Assembly: GCA_028131545.1 (NCBI GenBank)
Contig: JAOICL010000009.1
Coordinates: forward strand, 1-59,449
Direction: 5' to 3'
DNA from: Vibrio sp.
Lineage (GTDB): Bacteria > Pseudomonadota > Gammaproteobacteria > Enterobacterales > Vibrionaceae
Length of the DNA: 59,449 nucleotides
Shown here: positions 17,525 through 26,188 of the stretch, piece by piece
Layout of the letters: every line of letters begins with the position of its first letter
Numbering within the stretch: the first letter of the stretch is position 1
Position numbers and translations under genes: made by a program
The notes under the pieces: model-generated
What the model saw: only the letters and a program-made list of their open reading frames with translations
Databases searched by the model: none
What the model was told of the DNA's origin: nothing

Positions 17525-20113
17525 ATGAGATTCCAACATTCATGGTTGTCTGCCATAATCACGACGGCTTTATCCGCGACGGCTTTATCGGGCTGTAATA
17601 CCTCGACATCCAGCTCTTCGGGTGGTGGGTCTGACAGTTCCGATTCCACCACTACCTACAGCTCATTAAGCGGATTGGCTGCAGATGGGTATCTTGTTAA
17701 TGCGAAAGTGTGTTTGGATTTGGATGGCGATGGCGTATGTGGTAGCGATGAACCATCGACTACGACAGGCAGCAGTGGGGAGTTCACTTTATCGGAGATC
17801 ACCCAAGATCAAATTGATTCTAGTGCAGTGTTAGTGGAAACCATTGCCAATGAAACCATTGATACAGACAGTCCATTTGAATTCATTACCCAAAATTATA
17901 CCTTGTCAGCTCCTGCTGGTTCGACGTTTATTAGTCCATTTACCACCATGATCAAGCATGAAATGGATGGAGGGGCATCACTGGACAATGCGTTAACGTC
18001 ATTGCAAAGTCAGCTGAACACCAGTGTCGATTTACAAGTGGATTATATTGCTGCCCAAGCATCGAGCAATTACACCACTGAAGAACAAAGTGAATTTGCT
18101 TCAATGCATCAAAACGCTCGCGTGATTGCGAATATTATTGCTCAGCAGATGAATACACTTTCAACCTCGGCGACGGAACAAGGACTCAGTACAGCAGAAT
18201 TATTGACGGTGATTAATGAAGAAATTGCCGACATTCTTCCTCAAATTAACGATCAAGTGGACGCAGCGAGTGCGAACAGCTTTGATCCTAGCGTGATCGC
18301 AAGCACACTCAGTGACTCGTATATCGCCTTGCGAGAGGATAATCTTGTTGCCAAATTAGCAGAAAAACAAGCCAGTGATAGCACCGTGAATACCGATGTC
18401 TATGCATTGCTTGTGGGAGGCGGTTTTTCGTGGTTCTGGAGTGACTTTGCTGAAAATGAAGCGCGTGATCTGCGATACGGTGATTTAGAGTTATCGGCAG
18501 GGGCGGTGTCTCAATTAGAATACTATTATGATTACACCAGTTTGTTGTTTGCTGATTATACCGCGCCTTCCACAACAGAAATAATACTCAGTACCACCGG
18601 TTGGGTTGAACATCAAGATACGTTGACTAGCGTGTCACAAGATGCTGATACGTCGGTGGTGACCTTTGAGAAAAGTATTTCAGAGCTTAATCAAACCGTC
18701 ACAGCACTTCAAATTGATATCAGTGGATTGAATATGCGTTCGGTTCTTGATCGTGCCGGAGGCAGCGGTGATTGGGCAGGGGTGGTCAATGAAAACGCTA
18801 CGTTCAGTAATAATAGCTACGCCTATGCCTTAACTAAGGTCTTCGTCGATGCCGGGTATTATAGCTTTGATACAGCGAATTCATGCAGTACATCAACCTA
18901 TGGTGATTGGTCTGAAGCGTGTAATACATTGGTATCGAATGGCGCATTTTTAACGCAATTCCCTGACCTGATCTCGGATGGCACGGATCGCAGTGGTGGA
19001 GAAGATCTTACCGATTTAATTCCGGTTCTTGAGATCGCTGGTGGCCATGTATTTGCGCAATTAATGACGAGTGGAGAGGTCTATTATTATCAACTGACCT
19101 CGAATACACCGACATTAACGCTATTACCTTATAATGGGTCATGGAGTGATATTTTAGTGAATGGTGAAGTGCTCTATGAGGTGACATTCCCTAAAAACAA
19201 TTACGACAGTGTGACCACCACATGGACACTCTTTAGTTCAGTGAATCATGCCTTTTACATTACAGAGTTTGAGAATCAATTAAGAACGGCATGGTATACC
19301 GAGAAAGTGGAGGCAGGTGAAACGGATTATGTCTTCGATCAAACGGCTCGTGACTCGATTTTAAATAACTATTCACAGCCATTAAACCTCGCGTCGTGTT
19401 TATCGGGGTTATCGGATTCGGGTTATAGTATGAGCTACGGTGATACGGTGAATTACACAATGCAACGCACCGTACCTTGGCGAAGTAACTCGCTTGAAAT
19501 TGTCGACTATGAAATTAAATATCTTGGCTCGACATGGTCGTGGTTGGCATCAAGTAATGTCACGGATATGCCGAGTGATTTCTCAAGTGGTGGCTTGGTG
19601 AAATATTTATTGACGGAGTCGAGTAATGGCGATGTCGCGTACTACGAAGATCGTTACACAGAAAACACGGAATTCAGTGGTTTAGAATACGGAAGCGTTG
19701 GCTTTGCTCCAGGCTCAACCGAGGATACATCAGGTGACGTGAACGTGATACATCCTACCAGTACATCTGATTCATCGGTATTGCTTGGTGTACAAACGGC
19801 GTTAGGCAGTGTCACTCAAGCGGATTATAATGAGGTGAATGAAGCCGTGGATGGGGCTGTCATCAGTGATTTATCGACGGAACGCTATGAGCGATACCAA
19901 ACGTATTTAGGCAAAGAAGTCGTTGTGACCGAAGCTGGAATATTTGAAGCGTGTAAAGTCTATCAAGTCACGGACTGGGAAAGTACAGAGAAAGGCCAAG
20001 ATACCGATCTTGTGTGGCTGATTAACCGAGGTATGGTTAAGCAAGAGAAATCCGAAGAAGAGACGGGGATTAGCCTTGAATTGGACGCGACAAGCGTACC
20101 AGAATATGAGTAA
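17525..20113 (+). CDS. Large Ser/Thr-rich lipoprotein of unknown function
   Basis: This 862-aa protein has a lipoprotein signal peptide (LSGC, Cys24) and a low-complexity Ser/Gly/Asp/Thr linker. An ADGYLVNAKVCLDLDGDGVC segment follows (around residues 50-75), the start of a carboxypeptidase-regulatory-like module often seen at the front of Vibrio and Shewanella surface lipoproteins. The remaining 700 or so residues are rich in Ser, Thr, Tyr and Asp, with few Lys and few Cys, and I recognise no enzyme motif. It sits 15 bp after the smaller lipoprotein gene and ends at a strong terminator, so the two likely form an operon and may be partners at the cell surface. Confidence 0.7.
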   Translation: MRFQHSWLSAIITTALSATALSGCNTSTSSSSGGGSDSSDSTTTYSSLSGLAADGYLVNAKVCLDLDGDGVCGSDEPSTTTGSSGEFTLSEITQDQIDSSAVLVETIANETIDTDSPFEFITQNYTLSAPAGSTFISPFTTMIKHEMDGGASLDNALTSLQSQLNTSVDLQVDYIAAQASSNYTTEEQSEFASMHQNARVIANIIAQQMNTLSTSATEQGLSTAELLTVINEEIADILPQINDQVDAASANSFDPSVIASTLSDSYIALREDNLVAKLAEKQASDSTVNTDVYALLVGGGFSWFWSDFAENEARDLRYGDLELSAGAVSQLEYYYDYTSLLFADYTAPSTTEIILSTTGWVEHQDTLTSVSQDADTSVVTFEKSISELNQTVTALQIDISGLNMRSVLDRAGGSGDWAGVVNENATFSNNSYAYALTKVFVDAGYYSFDTANSCSTSTYGDWSEACNTLVSNGAFLTQFPDLISDGTDRSGGEDLTDLIPVLEIAGGHVFAQLMTSGEVYYYQLTSNTPTLTLLPYNGSWSDILVNGEVLYEVTFPKNNYDSVTTTWTLFSSVNHAFYITEFENQLRTAWYTEKVEAGETDYVFDQTARDSILNNYSQPLNLASCLSGLSDSGYSMSYGDTVNYTMQRTVPWRSNSLEIVDYEIKYLGSTWSWLASSNVTDMPSDFSSGGLVKYLLTESSNGDVAYYEDRYTENTEFSGLEYGSVGFAPGSTEDTSGDVNVIHPTSTSDSSVLLGVQTALGSVTQADYNEVNEAVDGAVISDLSTERYERYQTYLGKEVVVTEAGIFEACKVYQVTDWESTEKGQDTDLVWLINRGMVKQEKSEEETGISLELDATSVPEYE

Positions 20114-20146
20114 TCACCAGTACAATTCGAGTCATAAGTAAGAGAC

Positions 20147-20189
20147 AAAAGGGAGCCTATTTTCTAGTGAAAATTAGGCTCCCTTTTTT
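20147..20189. terminator. Bidirectional terminator, lipoprotein / metL
   Basis: AAAAGGGAGCCTA (20147-20159) pairs with TAGGCTCCCTTTT (20175-20187); the stem extends into TTTTC/GAAAA. T tracts on both strands fit the convergent genes. Confidence 0.95.
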
Positions 20190-20216
20190 ATTATAATGTG
20201 GCTCTAATACGGCGAT

Positions 20217-21539
20217 TTATGCAGTAATAAAACGCTGATGTAATGCTTCCACAAGCTCGTTCACCTTGTCACTTTGCTCTATATCCAGAATCACACTTAA
20301 ACTTAATCCGTCACTATTTTGCGAACAAAGTTTTATGGAGTGTTGAGGAAAGATCGCGGTGAATTGTGCATTGTGGTGGTGGATATTCCTACCGACCAGT
20401 GAAATCAACGCTTGATCATTGTGCTGCTTTAATGTGTCTGCTGTGATGACGTCATCCAGTACATGATACGCTTCTTCAGAGGTTTCTTTTGTGTAAGCGA
20501 GAGTCAATTGTTGATGTTCATATTGAGCAAGAAGCGGTTCTAATGACTTCTCTTTTAAATACAGCAAAAGCTCATCCGCTTCCTTCGACGTACTCTCTAA
20601 GCTAAAGCACACGATATCGTTAACAGAATTAACAATTTTTACGCCTGCTGGGGTCGCGTTATCGCATACGATTTCCGTCGAACCTGATTCTGGTGCGTAA
20701 CTGGAGCGAAGAACCACATGCATGGAGTGATGTTCCATTGGCTGAAGGGTTCGAGAGTGAAGAACAGGAGCCGCAAGCCGAGCTAACTCACTGGTTTCAT
20801 CAAGTCCTAGCGTTGCTTGTAATTGGGCATCGTCTATATGGCGAGGATCAGCACTGTACACGCCAGCGACATCGCTCCATATCGTAACCGTATCGACTCC
20901 GGCTAATGCACCGGTAATGGTCGCCGAATAATCAGAACCATTACGACCAAGAAGGACAGTGTCGCCTTCTTGATTTTGTGCCATAAATCCCGTGACAACA
21001 TTGAATTGTTGGGAGGAAGACTGAAAGGTGACATCGGCTAATTGTTTTGACGTTGCCCACTTTACCTTCGGCTGTGTGGTTTGCTCGGCACGTAAAAATA
21101 ATCTCGAATCAAAGTCTTTAGCAGTAAAGTGTTGTTGGCATAATAGGGCAGCCAGTAATCGAGCTGACCACATTTCACCATGGCCCAGTACCGAAGCCAG
21201 TGTCGCTGATGACAAGGGTGGCTCTAACTCCGTAAGCGCGTTCACTTCATCGTTTAACTGACTCAGTAAGGCGTCTTTTTTCGTTCCTTCTAATAACTCA
21301 TGGATCAAGCTAGTCTGAAAAGTCTTGAGTTCATACAGAGCGTGTAGCGCCCCTTCTTGGTTGTTAGCCAATAGGTCAGTAAAGGTAATTAAGCGATTGG
21401 TTGTCTTTCCCGCAGCGGAAACCACGGCAAAATCACCCTGTTGAGCATAGTGTTGAATCAACTTCGCAACACGTAAAAAACAGCTAGGGTCAGCAAGACT
21501 GCTGCCCCCAAATTTATGTAATTGCTGAGAGGGTGTCAT
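20217..21539 (-). CDS. metL: MetL-type aspartokinase lacking the homoserine dehydrogenase domain
   Basis: Aspartokinase phosphorylates aspartate, the first step toward Met, Thr and Lys. The N-terminal LHKFGGSSLAD and the LLGRNGSDYSATI and TIWSDVAGVYSADPR segments match MetL, the methionine-branch bifunctional enzyme. MetL of E. coli is about 810 aa with a C-terminal homoserine dehydrogenase. Here the protein stops at 440 aa, right after LVEALHQRFITA, which corresponds to the linker before the dehydrogenase. Kinase and ACT regions look intact. The start overlaps the metB stop as TAATG, so translation is coupled. A terminator follows with no dehydrogenase remnant. Confidence 0.88.
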   Translation of the reverse strand: MTPSQQLHKFGGSSLADPSCFLRVAKLIQHYAQQGDFAVVSAAGKTTNRLITFTDLLANNQEGALHALYELKTFQTSLIHELLEGTKKDALLSQLNDEVNALTELEPPLSSATLASVLGHGEMWSARLLAALLCQQHFTAKDFDSRLFLRAEQTTQPKVKWATSKQLADVTFQSSSQQFNVVTGFMAQNQEGDTVLLGRNGSDYSATITGALAGVDTVTIWSDVAGVYSADPRHIDDAQLQATLGLDETSELARLAAPVLHSRTLQPMEHHSMHVVLRSSYAPESGSTEIVCDNATPAGVKIVNSVNDIVCFSLESTSKEADELLLYLKEKSLEPLLAQYEHQQLTLAYTKETSEEAYHVLDDVITADTLKQHNDQALISLVGRNIHHHNAQFTAIFPQHSIKLCSQNSDGLSLSVILDIEQSDKVNELVEALHQRFITA

Positions 21540-22705
21540 TAACAGCTCTCCTGAGCGACACGAAATGCATGCTCAATATCATCAATCAAGTCGGTGGCAT
21601 CTTCAAGTCCCACAGACAGGCGAAGTAGTTGCTGCGATACGCCCGCCTTCGCTAAGGCTTCTTCACCCATAGCGCGATGTGTCATTGTTGCTGGGTGACA
21701 AATTAGGCTTTCTACGCCGCCTAAAGATTCTGCTAGAGAGAAGAGTTTTAATTGATCAACGAAGACTTTTAGTTGTTCAAAGCTACCTGCGAACTCAAAG
21801 CTCAGCATTGAACCAAATCCTTTTTGCTGTTTTTTAGCAATGTCATGGCCAGGATGTTCTGGCAAGCTTGGGTGGTAAATTGTACCCACAAGAGGTTGTT
21901 TCTTCAGGCATTGCAGAATATCACGAGAGCTTTCTTCATGGACTCGCATGCGCGCACCCAATGTACGTAATCCACGTAATGTCATGTAGCTATCAAAGGG
22001 TGTCCCCGTCGCACCAATGCAATTTCCCCACCAAGACAGCAACTCGGCATGTTCTTCTGTTTTGGTAATGACCGTGCCGCCAATGACATCAGAGTGCCCA
22101 TTCAAGTATTTTGTGGTTGAATGAATAACGAAGTCGGCGCCAAGCTCTAAAGGCTTTTGGTACATGGGTGTCAAAAAGGTATTATCCACACCAACCAATG
22201 CGCCCACCGCTTTTGCTTTTTCGCAGGTGAGTGTGATATCAACAACACGAACCAGAGGATTAGAAGGTGTTTCTAGGAGGATTAATTTAGGCTTACGTGC
22301 AATCGCAGCATCGAAAGCGGCAGCATCGCTTTGATCGACAAACTCTACTTTGAAATCACCCTTTTGAGCGCGAGTATTAAACAGGCGGTACGTTCCACCA
22401 TAGCAATCATTAGGAGCAAGAATGAGATCCTCTGGGCCAAGGAAAGCTGAAATCCAAAGGTTCAGAGCCGAGGTTCCACAGTTGGTGATCACTGCGCCTT
22501 TACCCGATTCCAGTTCAAATAGCGCCTCTTCTAATAAGCCGCGGTTTGGGTTGCCAGAGCGAGTGTAGTCATATTTAGGGACTTCACCAAAAGAAGGAAA
22601 ACCGTAATTCGTCGATAAATAAATTGGAGGGACAACAGCATGGTGCTGAGTGTCAGATTCTATCCCTGTTCGTACCGCAATTGTGGCTGGTTTACGTTGA
22701 CTCAT
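21539..22705 (-). CDS. metB: Cystathionine gamma-synthase
   Basis: MetB joins O-succinylhomoserine and cysteine to cystathionine, using pyridoxal phosphate. The PLP lysine is in the segment STTKYLNGHSDVIGG, and the N-terminal region TRSGNPNR and the DNTFLTP loop are typical of the Cys/Met-metabolism PLP family. It has 388 aa, the usual length. It is the first gene of metB-metL, divergent from metJ, with met boxes in front of it, so repression by MetJ with S-adenosylmethionine is expected. Confidence 0.95.
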   Translation of the reverse strand: MSQRKPATIAVRTGIESDTQHHAVVPPIYLSTNYGFPSFGEVPKYDYTRSGNPNRGLLEEALFELESGKGAVITNCGTSALNLWISAFLGPEDLILAPNDCYGGTYRLFNTRAQKGDFKVEFVDQSDAAAFDAAIARKPKLILLETPSNPLVRVVDITLTCEKAKAVGALVGVDNTFLTPMYQKPLELGADFVIHSTTKYLNGHSDVIGGTVITKTEEHAELLSWWGNCIGATGTPFDSYMTLRGLRTLGARMRVHEESSRDILQCLKKQPLVGTIYHPSLPEHPGHDIAKKQQKGFGSMLSFEFAGSFEQLKVFVDQLKLFSLAESLGGVESLICHPATMTHRAMGEEALAKAGVSQQLLRLSVGLEDATDLIDDIEHAFRVAQESC

Positions 22706-22790
22706 GGTGGTTTTCCTTTAAAACAAATGGTAGAGTTTCATCATCACTGATACACATAGATTGTTATCGCACTTTACTTCGCTTCTCATA

Positions 22791-22846
22791 AGACGTCAAT
22801 ACTTCTAGACGTCTAAATATCTTTGCATATAGACGTAAATATCGCT
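22791..22846. promoter_or_regulatory. Tandem met boxes (MetJ operators)
   Basis: Consecutive 8-mers relate to the met box AGACGTCT in register: AGACGTCA (22791), ATACTTCT (22799), AGACGTCT (22807, perfect), AAATATCT (22815), TTGCATAT (22823), AGACGTAA (22831), ATATCGCT (22839). Three carry the AGACGT core. They lie between metB and metJ and can serve both promoters. Confidence 0.9.
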
Positions 22847-22982
22847 ACTATTCTAAACCAAATTAAGTGTTCTTTTTGGTGTCTTGATTATTTAGTACCG
22901 TCATCGTACTAATTTACATCGATTATACGGCAAGCGGAGCTTAATAGGCTTTGTAAGTTTAAATTAAAGGTTGGTTAGATAA

Positions 22983-23303
22983 ATGGCAGATTGGAATGGC
23001 GAATACATTAGCCCATACGCAGAACATGGCAAAAAAAGTGAGCAGGTAAAAAAAGTCACTGTTTCCATTCCTTTAAAGGTACTCAAAATATTAACGGATG
23101 AACGAACTCGTCGTCAGGTGAATAACCTAAGACATGCGACCAACAGTGAATTACTGTGTGAAGCTTTTTTACATGCGTATACCGGACAGCCACTACCAAC
23201 CGATGATGATCTTCGTAAAGATAAACCCGATGATATGCCTAAAGAAGTGAAACGCTTAATGAAAGAAATGGGCATTGATTTTGAAAGCTTCGATCAAGAT
23301 TAA
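22983..23303 (+). CDS. metJ: Methionine repressor MetJ
   Basis: MetJ is a ribbon-helix-helix repressor that uses S-adenosylmethionine as co-repressor. The beta-strand [20 protein letters not shown] (about residues 20-39) inserts into the DNA major groove, followed by the helices [26 protein letters not shown]. Length (106 aa) and start [21 protein letters not shown] match the family. It is divergent from metB across the met boxes and so probably autoregulated. Its stop codon lies inside the first unit of an 18-bp tandem repeat. Confidence 0.97.
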   Translation: MADWNGEYISPYAEHGKKSEQVKKVTVSIPLKVLKILTDERTRRQVNNLRHATNSELLCEAFLHAYTGQPLPTDDDLRKDKPDDMPKEVKRLMKEMGIDFESFDQD

Positions 23304-23371
23304 ACTGTTACTCAAAGTTAAACAGTTACTCGAAGTTAAAACATGATTCTAGGTTAAAATACGACGTTAGA
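23300..23371 (+). repeat. 18-bp degenerate tandem repeat at the metJ stop codon
   Basis: Four units: TTAAACTGTTACTCAAAG (23300-23317), TTAAACAGTTACTCGAAG (23318-23335), TTAAAACATGATTCTAGG (23336-23353), and a more diverged TTAAAATACGACGTTAGA (23354-23371). The metJ stop codon TAA (23301-23303) is in unit 1, and each unit repeats an in-frame TAA. Confidence 0.85.
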
Positions 23372-23410
23372 TGATACGGTCATTTGCGATAGACACAAAA
23401 AAATAGATAT

Positions 23411-23441
23411 AAAAAAGGACGCCATAAGCGTCCTTTTTTTT
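23411..23441. terminator. Bidirectional terminator, metJ / rpmE
   Basis: AAAAAAGGACGC (23411-23422) pairs with GCGTCCTTTTTT (23428-23439) around a CATAA loop. It serves the two convergent genes. Confidence 0.95.
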
Positions 23442-23466
23442 AAGCAAAATAAGTCCTTTTAAGGAA

Positions 23467-23685
23467 TTATTTTTTGCTTGATAGCGAACCGAAACGCTTG
23501 TTGAAACGATCAACACGACCACCAGTATCAACGATACGTTGCTTACCAGTGTAGAATGGGTGACATTTGTCACACACGTCTAGGTGGATAGATTCTTTAG
23601 CAAGAGTTGTGTTGAACTCAAATGTGTTGCCACAAGAACAAGTTGCAGTTACTGCTTTGTATTCTGGGTGGATACCAGCTTTCAT
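23467..23685 (-). CDS. rpmE: 50S ribosomal protein L31 (bL31, zinc-binding type)
   Basis: bL31 is part of the intersubunit bridge of the 70S ribosome. The 72-aa sequence has four cysteines arranged as CSC near residue 16 and CDKC near residue 38, the zinc-binding form (as opposed to the zinc-free paralog). The preceding leader has a hairpin (see 23686-23760). The location between metJ and priA is typical for Vibrio. Confidence 0.97.
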   Translation of the reverse strand: MKAGIHPEYKAVTATCSCGNTFEFNTTLAKESIHLDVCDKCHPFYTGKQRIVDTGGRVDRFNKRFGSLSSKK

Positions 23686-23760
23686 GGGATTACCTCAAAT
23701 ATAGGCCGTGTCGCTATCCGAATCTTGGTCGGACACCACACGTAGTTAAAAAATCAATTT
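23686..23760 (-). promoter_or_regulatory. rpmE 5' leader with hairpin, possible autogenous control element
   Basis: On the minus strand the leader contains TCCGA, a short loop, and TCGGA, flanked by GTG and CAC, upstream of TTTGAGGTAAT and the ATG. bL31 is known to regulate its own mRNA in E. coli; whether this hairpin does so here is inference. Confidence 0.4.
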
Positions 23761-23806
23761 GCGCTTAGCTCGATATCACCGCTAACATAAAGAACAACGC
23801 TCTAAA

Positions 23807-23877
23807 TGAACCTATGACTATCTCAATTTGCTTAGCACTAAGGCGCAGTATGATAATGAATCTGTGTCATAGGTTCA
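23807..23877. repeat. 12-bp inverted repeat between rpmE and priA
   Basis: TGAACCTATGAC (23807-23818) and GTCATAGGTTCA (23866-23877) are perfect inverse copies separated by 47 bp. They flank the probable promoter area of rpmE and lie 100 bp from priA. They could form a long stem-loop or a pair of protein sites. Confidence 0.8.
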
Positions 23878-23977
23878 ATAGTTACTGGTTAAAAAGTGTC
23901 ACTTATTTACGAAATGAGTCTGAAAAGATGATTTTAGCTCAGTAAAAATATAACTTCCAATCCATAATAAGAAGACT

Positions 23978-26188
23978 ATGTCCCAGATTATTGCTCGTGT
24001 TGCTTTGCCAGTGCCCCTCAATCGCTTTTTTGATTACTTGGTACCCGATGGGGAACAAGTTGTGATTGGTGGTCGTGTTTCTGTCCCTTTTGGCCGTAAT
24101 ACGAAGATCGGTGTGGTTGTTGATCTCCCAACCCAATCTGATTTCCCTTTAGACAAGTTAAAACCCATCAGAACCTCTCTTGATTCAACCCCACTATGGT
24201 CACCCTCTCTTTTTCAATTATTAAAATGGTGTAGCCAATATTACCAACATTCATTAGGTGAAACGCTGAATCATGCCTTGCCGAGTGCATTACGTCAGGG
24301 AAAACCAGCCAATAAAGAGAAAATGGTTCAGTGGCAAAGCACAACGACCGGGAAAGAAAAGTTATTAAGTGGTTTTGGGCGCGCGATTTTGCAAGAAAAG
24401 GCGATGCGATTACTTGAACAAGGTCCTGCTTTTCGAGCTGACTTTCAAGTCATGGATATCCCAACCAGTGTGTTAAAAACTCTTGAAGATAAGGGATTCG
24501 TTTCATCCAAAGAAGTGACACCATTGCAATCTGGTTGGCCAGAGGATATTGAACATAGGGTAGACAAACCCAAGCTCAATGAAGAGCAAGTGATAGCAAT
24601 TGCGACGGTCAATAGTGGTCAAGATTTTGCGTGTCATTTATTAGAAGGGGTGACGGGTTCAGGGAAAACCGAAGTGTACCTAAATATGATCAAACCGGTT
24701 ATTGAGCGAGGTCAGCAAGCCTTAGTATTGGTGCCAGAAATTGGTCTAACCCCTCAAACTATTAATCGATTCAAGAGGCGATTTAATGTGCCGATTGAGG
24801 TCGTACACTCTGGCTTAAGCGACACAGAAAGGCTCAATACTTGGATTGCAGCACGTGATAAGCAGGCTGGGATCGTCATCGGAACACGTTCTGCTTTAAT
24901 GACGCCTTTTGCTGATCTGGGGATCATTATTATTGATGAAGAACATGATACCTCTTATAAACAGCAAGATAGCCTGCGTTATCATGCCAGAGATGTGGCG
25001 ATTATGCGGGCAAACAAAGAGAATATACCGATTATATTAGGATCGGCGACGCCATCCTTTGAAACATTAAATAATGCTTTATCAGGAAAGTATCGACACC
25101 TGCTGCTGTCTCAACGAGCGGGTGGTGCCAGTAAAACAAGTAATGCGATTTTAGATATTAAAGGCCAATATCTAGATAGTGGCTTATCGGCCCCATTAAT
25201 TGCAGAAATTCGCCGTGACTTAGAAGCGGGAAATCAAGTGTTGTTGTTTTTAAATCGACGAGGATTTTCTCCTGCGATCATGTGTCATGAATGTGGCTGG
25301 GTAGCCGACTGTCAGCGTTGTGATGCGTATTATACTTTTCACCAATACAGCCGAGAAATCCGGTGTCATCATTGTGGTTCCGAGCGTCCTGTTATGCATC
25401 AATGTCATTCCTGTGGTTCCACGCATTTAGTGACGGTTGGTGTGGGTACGGAGCAGTTGGAAGAGAAGCTACAGGGGCTATTCCCTGATTATCGAACATT
25501 GCGTATTGATCGCGATAGTACTCGTCGTAAGGGGAGCTTAGAGACAGCGTTGTCTGCGATTCATAATGGGGAGTATCAAATTTTAATCGGTACGCAAATG
25601 TTAGCAAAAGGGCATCATTTCCCCAATGTCACGTTAGTCGCATTACTGGATGTCGATGGCTCTTTATACAGTAGTGATTTTAGAGCATCAGAGCGTTTAG
25701 CTCAGCTATTTATTCAAGTGGCGGGGCGAGCAGGGCGAGCGAGTAAAGCTGGGCGAGTGATCCTTCAAACGCACCACCCAGAACACCCATTACTGAAGAA
25801 CTTGGTATATCGAGATTATTCTTATTTTTCAAAAATGGCATTAGAAGAGCGCAAAATAGCGCAGCTTCCTCCTTTTTCACACCTTGTTCTCATCCGATCT
25901 GAAGCGACTCACAGTGAAGAAGCGGAAACCTTTTTACGACAATGTCGGCACATTATTGAGTCGCATCCTTTGTATCAATCAGAATATGGTGAAAGTGTTG
26001 TGTTTGGTCCAACGCCAGCCCCTATTGCCAAAAAAGCCGGTAAATATCGGTGGCAGTTGTTATTTCAAGCACCGGCAAGATCGGTCATGATCAAGTTGAT
26101 CTCTGCCAGTCGGGTTGTCATTGAGACGATGCCGCTTTCAAAGAAAGTGCGTTGGAATTTAGATATTGATCCACAAGACTTTTCTTAG
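23978..26188 (+). CDS. priA: Primosomal helicase PriA (replication restart)
   Basis: PriA recognises stalled forks and loads the replicative helicase through PriB/DnaT. The N-terminal 3'-DNA-binding domain is followed by the helicase core with Walker A GVTGSGKTE (about residues 224-232) and the DEEH Walker B. A zinc-binding insert (about 434-480) has eight cysteines in CHEC, CQRC, CHHC and CHSC-type pairs. The motif VAGRAGR (motif VI) follows. At 736 aa the length is normal. It precedes cytR in the Vibrio order. Confidence 0.96.
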   Translation: MSQIIARVALPVPLNRFFDYLVPDGEQVVIGGRVSVPFGRNTKIGVVVDLPTQSDFPLDKLKPIRTSLDSTPLWSPSLFQLLKWCSQYYQHSLGETLNHALPSALRQGKPANKEKMVQWQSTTTGKEKLLSGFGRAILQEKAMRLLEQGPAFRADFQVMDIPTSVLKTLEDKGFVSSKEVTPLQSGWPEDIEHRVDKPKLNEEQVIAIATVNSGQDFACHLLEGVTGSGKTEVYLNMIKPVIERGQQALVLVPEIGLTPQTINRFKRRFNVPIEVVHSGLSDTERLNTWIAARDKQAGIVIGTRSALMTPFADLGIIIIDEEHDTSYKQQDSLRYHARDVAIMRANKENIPIILGSATPSFETLNNALSGKYRHLLLSQRAGGASKTSNAILDIKGQYLDSGLSAPLIAEIRRDLEAGNQVLLFLNRRGFSPAIMCHECGWVADCQRCDAYYTFHQYSREIRCHHCGSERPVMHQCHSCGSTHLVTVGVGTEQLEEKLQGLFPDYRTLRIDRDSTRRKGSLETALSAIHNGEYQILIGTQMLAKGHHFPNVTLVALLDVDGSLYSSDFRASERLAQLFIQVAGRAGRASKAGRVILQTHHPEHPLLKNLVYRDYSYFSKMALEERKIAQLPPFSHLVLIRSEATHSEEAETFLRQCRHIIESHPLYQSEYGESVVFGPTPAPIAKKAGKYRWQLLFQAPARSVMIKLISASRVVIETMPLSKKVRWNLDIDPQDFS

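Noticed and set aside
16655..20113. Prophage or insertion sequence as source of the lipoprotein pair
   Set aside because: No integrase, transposase or terminal repeats are visible at either edge.
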